From: Melittangium boletus DSM 14713
GTDB lineage: Bacteria > Myxococcota > Myxococcia > Myxococcales > Myxococcaceae
Length of the DNA: 64,000 nucleotides
NCBI RefSeq assembly: GCF_002305855.1
Contig: NZ_CP022163.1
Location: 4,154,292-4,218,291 of the forward strand
Direction: 5' to 3'
Shown here one piece after another: positions 59,622-64,000 of this stretch (position 1 is its first letter; every line of letters begins with the position of its first letter). Under the pieces are notes generated by a model. That model was given only the letters and a program-made list of their open reading frames with translations. It was not told where the DNA came from and searched no databases. The position numbers and the translations under genes were made by a program.

Positions 59622-60467
59622 ATGGGTCTTCCCGAGCGTCCTCGCGCCGTCATCACCGGGGCGGGCAGTGGTCTGGGCCGTGCGCTGTGTCTGGAGTTGG
59701 GGCGCCGTGAAGGGCGGATGGTGGTATCGGACGTGAACGAGGCGGAGGCGCGCGAGACGGTGCGCCGCGTGGGCCTGGCCGGGGGCGAGGCCCACGCGGT
59801 GGTCTGCGACGTGACGAAGCCCGAGCAGGTGGAGTTCCTGGCGCGAGAGACCGAGCGCCTCCTGGGCGGGGTGGACCTGGTGGTGAACAACGCTGGAATC
59901 GCGGCGGCGGGCGAGGTGGGCCAGCTGCCCCTGGCGCAGTGGAAGCGGGTGCTGGACGTGAACCTGTGGGGCGTCATCCACGGCTGCCACAGCTTCGTGC
60001 CGCTCCTGCGCCGGCAGGGCTCGGGCCACGTGTTGAACATCGCCTCGGCGGCGGGACTGATGTCGGCGCCGTACATGGGACCCTACAGCGCCTCCAAGGC
60101 GGCGGTGGTGTCGCTGTCCGAGACGCTGCTGGCGGAACTCAAGCCCCAGGGCATCGGCGTGTCGGTGGTGTGTCCGATGTTCTTCCGCACCAACATCGCC
60201 TCCACGACCTCGTGGTCCAGCGACGACGAGCACTCCGTGCGCCTGCGCGACATGGCGGCCCGGATGGTGAATGACGCGCGCGTGGGGCCCGAGGAGATCG
60301 CCCGGGCTTGCCTCCAGGGCGTGGAGCGCGGTGACTTCTACGTGGTGCCCATGGCGATGGGCCGGTGGGTCTGGCGGCTCAAGCGGCTGTCGCCCGAGGC
60401 GTTCGCCCAGGGCGGACGCCTCATCACGAAGTTCCTCCGCTCGCGATCGAGCCGCGTCCGGCGGTGA
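59622..60467 (+). CDS. Short-chain dehydrogenase/reductase
   Basis: A 281-residue classical SDR. The NAD(P) site is AVITGAGSGLGRALCLE, the structural motif VVNNAGIAAAG, and the catalytic Ser and Tyr-x-x-x-Lys are in NIASAAGLMSA and GPYSASKAAVV. The end (RLKRLSPEAFAQGGRLITKFL) is basic and amphipathic and may touch the membrane, as in many retinol- or steroid-type SDRs. The ATG has AGGAG nine bases upstream. Substrate unknown. It follows the kinase after 64 bp and converges on the methyltransferase gene. Confidence 0.93.
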   Translation: MGLPERPRAVITGAGSGLGRALCLELGRREGRMVVSDVNEAEARETVRRVGLAGGEAHAVVCDVTKPEQVEFLARETERLLGGVDLVVNNAGIAAAGEVGQLPLAQWKRVLDVNLWGVIHGCHSFVPLLRRQGSGHVLNIASAAGLMSAPYMGPYSASKAAVVSLSETLLAELKPQGIGVSVVCPMFFRTNIASTTSWSSDDEHSVRLRDMAARMVNDARVGPEEIARACLQGVERGDFYVVPMAMGRWVWRLKRLSPEAFAQGGRLITKFLRSRSSRVRR

Positions 60468-60483
60468 GGCTCGGGGGCGAGGC

Positions 60484-61179
60484 TCAGGGCGCTTCGTCAC
60501 CCAGGGGCATGCGCAGGGCGCGGGCCTTGCGGGCCCGCTTGTTGCTGAGTTCCACGCCCACCGCGTCCAGCCCCAGGTCATTGGCCACGGCGAGCACCGT
60601 GCCGTGGCCGCAGAAGGGGTCCACGATGGTGCGCGTGGGGGTGTTGGCCAGCACGTAGCGACAGGCGGCGAGACAGGCCTGGACGCCCATGCCGCGCGTC
60701 CACGTCACCTCGCCCGCCTGGGGGAGCACATCGGCCGAGGAGCGCGCGAGGTCGGCGCGGATGCCGCGCGAGAAGCACAGGAGGTGCGAATACGCGGGCC
60801 GCCCGAAGGTGACCTGGCCCGCGGGCGCGCGGCACACCACCTTGTGCCAGAGCAGGGCGTGCCCCTGCTGTTCCGCCGCCTTCTGCACGAGGTAGCCCTT
60901 GTCCACCCACGTGCCGTCCTTCTTGATGTCGGTCTGGTAGAAGACGGTGACGCCGTCGTCCGGGCAGCGCGAGAGCACGAGCCCGGCGGTGCGCACGAAC
61001 CAGTCCTTCCACTCGGCGAGGGTGAAGGAGGGGAACTCGGACAGGTCCGGCATGGAGGTGATGAGCGAGCAGCCGGTGAGCACGCCCTGGCCCGCGAGCC
61101 ACTCGAGCGCGTCCGCGCAGTGCACCGTCCGCTTGCCCGGGGAGGGGGCGTCCGCCGCTCGTGGGTTGTCCGTGGTCAT
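60484..61179 (-). CDS. SAM-dependent methyltransferase, DNA-methylase-like fold without DPPY
   Basis: A 231-residue methyltransferase. The SAM-binding motif VDPFCGHGTVLAVAN near residue 190 has the order seen in beta-class N4/N6 DNA methylases, where motif I comes last. But the catalytic motif expected near the start (DPPY or SPPY) is replaced by SLITSMPDLSEFP. Other parts are WKDWFVRTAGLVLSRC and RPAYSHLLCFSRG. So it may act on a base with another chemistry, on RNA, or on a small molecule. No specificity domain and no restriction gene are near. The ATG at 61179 is chosen; upstream in-frame codons cover the divergent promoter region. Confidence 0.7.
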   Translation of the reverse strand: MTTDNPRAADAPSPGKRTVHCADALEWLAGQGVLTGCSLITSMPDLSEFPSFTLAEWKDWFVRTAGLVLSRCPDDGVTVFYQTDIKKDGTWVDKGYLVQKAAEQQGHALLWHKVVCRAPAGQVTFGRPAYSHLLCFSRGIRADLARSSADVLPQAGEVTWTRGMGVQACLAACRYVLANTPTRTIVDPFCGHGTVLAVANDLGLDAVGVELSNKRARKARALRMPLGDEAP

Positions 61180-61314
61180 GTCGGCGGCGGATGTACCACG
61201 CTGATTCGGAGTCGCGTCACCCGGAGAATCGGGGTAGGCAGCGGACACTTGGCCCACGGATCCGGCGGTGCAAGGGCCCCGGCGTTACATTGTTGCGGTA
61301 GACGAGGCACCCTC

Positions 61315-62664
61315 ATGTCCCTGACGCGCGAGACGCAGGCGCAGCTGAAGACGTTCTTCCAGAGTCTCCAGGACCGGCCCTTGGAGCCCGATGACGCCTT
61401 CTATGTCGCCATCCAGCAGCAGATTCACCCCGACGCGGATCCCATTATCGAGATGCACACCAGCATTCGCTGGAGTGAGTCGTCGAGCGTCCATCTGCTT
61501 TCGGGTCAGCGCGGCAGTGGCAAGAGCACGGAACTGAGGCGGCTGCGCAAGTTGCTGCTGCCGGACGAGTGCGATGTCGTCCTGCTCGACATGCGCGACT
61601 ACATGAACATGACGCGGCCGGTGGAGATCACCGATTTCCTCGTGTCCGTCATGGCGGCGCTGACGGACGCATTGGAGAATGTCGATAAGGACTTCTTGAG
61701 GGACCTGTTCAAGACGCGGATCCTCGATTTCCTCTCCACGCGCATGAAAATCGACGCTCCGAAGGCGGAACTGTCGCTGGGGCCGTTGAAACTAGGCTTG
61801 GGCGCTTCACTTAGGGAGGACCCGAGCTTCAAGGGGCGGCTCCAGGAATCTCTCCGGGGTCACGTGGCGCAGGTCGTGAAGCAAGCGCACGATTTCGCCG
61901 TGGAGGTCGTGGCGGAACTTCGCAAGAAGACAGGACGGGAGGATCGGAAACTGGTGCTGCTGGTGGACTCGGTCGAGCAGCTTCGTGCCGAGGCTGCTGA
62001 TGAGGCGAGCGCGATGTACAAGAGCGTGGAGGAACTCTTCTCGGGCCACGCGGCTGCCTTGAACATCCCGCATGTCCATATGGTCTATACCATTCCGCCC
62101 TACCTTGTCCCCTTGGCACCGAGTGTGGGGCGGGTGTTGGGCGGGGGTTCCATCTTCACCTTGACCAGTCTCAAGGTGCGGGGCCGGGATGGACAGGAGA
62201 CGTCCGAGGGCTTGGCCCTCATGGAAAGGATCATGCAGCAGCGCCACTCCGCTTGGCGGACCGTCTTCACTCAGACGCAACTTCATCGCATGGCGCTGAG
62301 CACGGGCGGAGATCTGCGCGACTTCTTCCGTCTAGCCCGGAACTGCCTCGTCAAGGCCGCTTCGAACACGAAGAGTTCCCTGCCCTTGGCCGATACGGTC
62401 TTGAGTGATTCCGAGAACCATTTGCGGCGGGAGATGTTGCCTTTGGCCGAGGCGGACAAGAAGTGGCTTCGTCGCATCCAGAAGACCAAGAAACCAGGAC
62501 TGGAGGAGATCGATCACCTGCCCCAACTGGCGCGCTTCCTGGATACGCATTTGGTTCTCAATTACCGCAACGGCGAGGACTGGTATGACGTCCACCCCTT
62601 GCTGTGGGATGAGTTGAAGAGTGATGCCCGTGATGACTCCGCCCGTGCTGACGGCCAAGGGTGA
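61315..62664 (+). CDS. P-loop NTPase, first gene of a two-gene module
   Basis: A 449-residue cytoplasmic ATPase. Walker A is SGQRGSGKSTELRRL near residue 65; the Walker B-like strand is KLVLLVDSVEQLRAEA near residue 217. Downstream segments include HMVYTIPPYLVPLAP and LSTGGDLRDFFRLARNCL, as in STAND/AAA-type switch NTPases of bacterial conflict systems. There is no membrane helix. The last 40 bp overlap the start of the next gene, so translation is coupled. Codons such as AAA, TTA and GGA are more frequent than in neighbouring genes, which points to acquisition. Effector or signal unknown. Confidence 0.75.
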   Translation: MSLTRETQAQLKTFFQSLQDRPLEPDDAFYVAIQQQIHPDADPIIEMHTSIRWSESSSVHLLSGQRGSGKSTELRRLRKLLLPDECDVVLLDMRDYMNMTRPVEITDFLVSVMAALTDALENVDKDFLRDLFKTRILDFLSTRMKIDAPKAELSLGPLKLGLGASLREDPSFKGRLQESLRGHVAQVVKQAHDFAVEVVAELRKKTGREDRKLVLLVDSVEQLRAEAADEASAMYKSVEELFSGHAAALNIPHVHMVYTIPPYLVPLAPSVGRVLGGGSIFTLTSLKVRGRDGQETSEGLALMERIMQQRHSAWRTVFTQTQLHRMALSTGGDLRDFFRLARNCLVKAASNTKSSLPLADTVLSDSENHLRREMLPLAEADKKWLRRIQKTKKPGLEEIDHLPQLARFLDTHLVLNYRNGEDWYDVHPLLWDELKSDARDDSARADGQG

Positions 62665-64000
62665 AGAGGAGTGGTTGGCGCTCCGCTACCACATCGAGTG
62701 GTCCAAGGGGTTCGTCCTCCTATTCCTGTTCGCTCCCGATTCGGCCATCGAGGCGCTGCTCCGTGAGCGTCTGGAGCGGATCTGCCTGCTGCGCACCGCG
62801 CCCCTGGAGAAGGTGTCTCCGCGGAATGCCGACACCCTGATTCCGGACGTTCTGGAGCCCATCCGTCAGCCGTCCTCCCTCCTGGCCGAGGCGCATTCTC
62901 CTTTATGGATGGATTTGTCTTCTGGACGCGGGCCCGAGTGGACCCGGGCCGTGGACAACTTGTTGGCACGTATCAACGAGCATCGGGAGTGGCTGCGCCG
63001 CCTCGAGCGCCCCGTCGTGCTCGTCCTGCCCTCGGCGCACAGGACCCGTGCTCGTGAGATCGCCCCCGACTTGTGGTCGATCCGTGGCTACAGCCTGGAC
63101 ATGAGTGAGCCTGGGCTCGTGTCGATGGCGGATGCTGATCGACAGTCTCGCGGGGAGCGGTTTGATGAAACCCCCGAGTCCGGAAGCGAATCGCGGGTGC
63201 TCGACTCCGCGGATGAGGCTCGGCTCAAGGAGTGGGAAAGGCTTGAGCGGACGGAGTCCGTGGCGCCCGCCGTCATCCAGGCGGGATGGAGGGCCGCGGA
63301 TATCGCACTGGACTCGGGACGGCTCGAACTGGCGGAGCACATCGCCGGGGAGTTGTTACGCCGTGTCGGACGCAGGGACGGCCAGGACCCGGAGACGTCA
63401 CGTCTGCGCCTCGCGTGTCTGGACATTCAAGGTCGCGTGGCCTGGACCCGGAACCGAGTGGTGGAGGCCGAGGCGGCCTTTCGCGAATCGATAATACTCG
63501 CGAAGGACATGCGAACACGCGAGGGCTCCACGCCGGCGGTGGTGCAAAGCCTGAGCGTGGCCTTGAACAACCTGGGAGCCCTGGCCGAGCGACAGGAACG
63601 GTGGGGAGAGGCGGAGGTGGCCTATCGGGAAGGACTGGAGGTGATCCAGGAGTTGAGAACGCGTGCAGGGGACTCGCCGGAGGTCCTGCATGACCTGTGT
63701 GTGGCCCTGAACAACCTCGGAGATGTCGCGCTGAAGCAGGGACGCCCGGGGGAGGCGGAGGCCGCGTACCAGGAAGCCCTGGCGAGCGCCAGGGGGTCAC
63801 GGAAACTCGTGGGAGATGCCCCGGAAGTGTTGCTCGACCTGCGCATGACGCTGGACAACCTTGGGCAGGTGGCATGGCGGCAGGAGCGGTTCGCGGATGC
63901 CGAGGAGGCGTACGGGGAAAGCATCGAGGTGGCGAGGGAACTGCGGACGCTCGTGGGGCATACGCAGGAGGTGGTGCGCGGTCTGCTCCAGAGCCTGCTC
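62624..64000 (+). CDS. Degenerate NTPase-like/TPR protein, 3' end missing
   Basis: The frame is open from an ATG at 62624 to the last base of the window, at least 459 residues. The first 150 residues alternate strands and helices (GFVLLFLFAPDSAIEALLRE, LWMDLSSGRGPEW, RPVVLVLPSAHRTRAREIA) like a P-loop fold without a Walker A motif. A charged linker follows. From about residue 260 at least four TPR-type units of 48 residues occur, such as ALNNLGALAERQERWGEAEV and ALNNLGDVALKQGRPGEAEA. It overlaps the NTPase gene by 41 bp. It probably is the sensor or scaffold of the NTPase. An ATG at 62633 is an alternative start. Confidence 0.75.
   Translation, partial: MPVMTPPVLTAKGEEEWLALRYHIEWSKGFVLLFLFAPDSAIEALLRERLERICLLRTAPLEKVSPRNADTLIPDVLEPIRQPSSLLAEAHSPLWMDLSSGRGPEWTRAVDNLLARINEHREWLRRLERPVVLVLPSAHRTRAREIAPDLWSIRGYSLDMSEPGLVSMADADRQSRGERFDETPESGSESRVLDSADEARLKEWERLERTESVAPAVIQAGWRAADIALDSGRLELAEHIAGELLRRVGRRDGQDPETSRLRLACLDIQGRVAWTRNRVVEAEAAFRESIILAKDMRTREGSTPAVVQSLSVALNNLGALAERQERWGEAEVAYREGLEVIQELRTRAGDSPEVLHDLCVALNNLGDVALKQGRPGEAEAAYQEALASARGSRKLVGDAPEVLLDLRMTLDNLGQVAWRQERFADAEEAYGESIEVARELRTLVGHTQEVVRGLLQSLL
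63419..64000 (+). repeat. 48-residue TPR repeats at the edge of the window
   Basis: Four successive 144-bp units encode 48-residue TPR modules; the positions of LGxxAxxxxRxxEAExAYxExL-type residues repeat at a fixed spacing. The array is cut by the window end, so the number of units is unknown. Confidence 0.75.

Noticed and set aside
63419..64000. A CRISPR-like repeat array at the right edge
   Set aside because: The 144-bp periodicity is in frame and encodes TPR units; copies differ and there are no spacers.

Overview
The window is about 70% GC, uses G/C-ending codons almost everywhere, and reads as a chromosomal segment of a fruiting myxobacterium. I infer the suborder Cystobacterineae (an Archangium/Cystobacter-like organism). 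The reasons are an exopolysaccharide locus whose gene content and order match my memory of the Myxococcus xanthus eps locus, a TIGR02265/DUF2378 protein, many orphan histidine kinases with HEINNP H-boxes, secreted lipoproteins, and SitA-like lipoprotein and Tox-REase-5/Imm52 toxin genes. No rRNA, tRNA, CRISPR array, insertion sequence or replication origin was seen.

Region 1 (1-1421) holds the 3' part of an M28 zinc peptidase gene and a small cytoplasmic protein gene coupled to it.

Region 2 (1460-22297) is an exopolysaccharide assembly and export locus of the Wzx/Wzy type. EpsZ (20491-22068) starts repeat-unit synthesis on undecaprenyl phosphate. Glycosyltransferases at 1460, 8550 and 12498 would extend the unit. 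Wzx (17693) flips it and Wzy (10909) polymerises it. The Wzc-like copolymerase EpsV (13741) lacks its kinase domain, and a separate gene at 10148 looks like the missing kinase domain without its P-loop. Export would use a short OPX lipoprotein, EpsY (17085), with a separate outer-membrane barrel, EpsX (15857). A 57-residue membrane protein (15671-15844) lies between the barrel and the response regulator EpsW (15250). A GH44 lipoprotein with a duplicated N-terminal domain (5827) closes the leftward operon. An acyltransferase, an ATP-grasp ligase and a fatty-acid desaturase lie in the opposite orientation at the far end. A CDF cation transporter (19426) sits between wzx and epsZ.

Region 3 (22371-33613) is mixed: an acetyltransferase, a quinone-oxidoreductase-like enzyme and an acyl-CoA synthetase, a two-gene lipoprotein module that resembles myxobacterial toxin/immunity pairs, tandem XRE regulators behind a repeat-bearing leader, an outer-membrane protein, an RNase H-like protein, a sensor kinase, a histone H1-like basic protein, a SAF-domain protein and a glycosyltransferase.

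Region 4 (33759-47730) holds a DUF763 protein, a response-regulator/PAS/GAF/kinase hybrid, a TIGR02265 protein, a 2OG-Fe(II) oxygenase, a subtilisin-like protease with its own promoter and a strong terminator, an FKBP prolyl isomerase, a cardiolipin-synthase-like lipoprotein, a sterol-desaturase-family hydroxylase, and a translationally coupled pair of histidine kinases.

Region 5 (47873-64000) is the most accessory part. It has a degenerate PhoD-like protein, an apparent two-gene operon of a Pyr4/PaxB-type membrane terpene cyclase and an MpaB/Lcp-type haem oxygenase, a 1367-residue protein with the layout of soluble adenylyl cyclase, a Tox-REase-5 toxin with its Imm52 immunity gene, a membrane histidine kinase, a short-chain dehydrogenase, and a SAM-dependent methyltransferase without a canonical catalytic motif. 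The end of the window carries a P-loop NTPase gene overlapping a TPR-protein gene that runs off the edge. That last pair is less GC-biased and looks acquired. The terpene-cyclase/oxygenase pair and the NTPase/TPR pair are the best candidates for undescribed systems.
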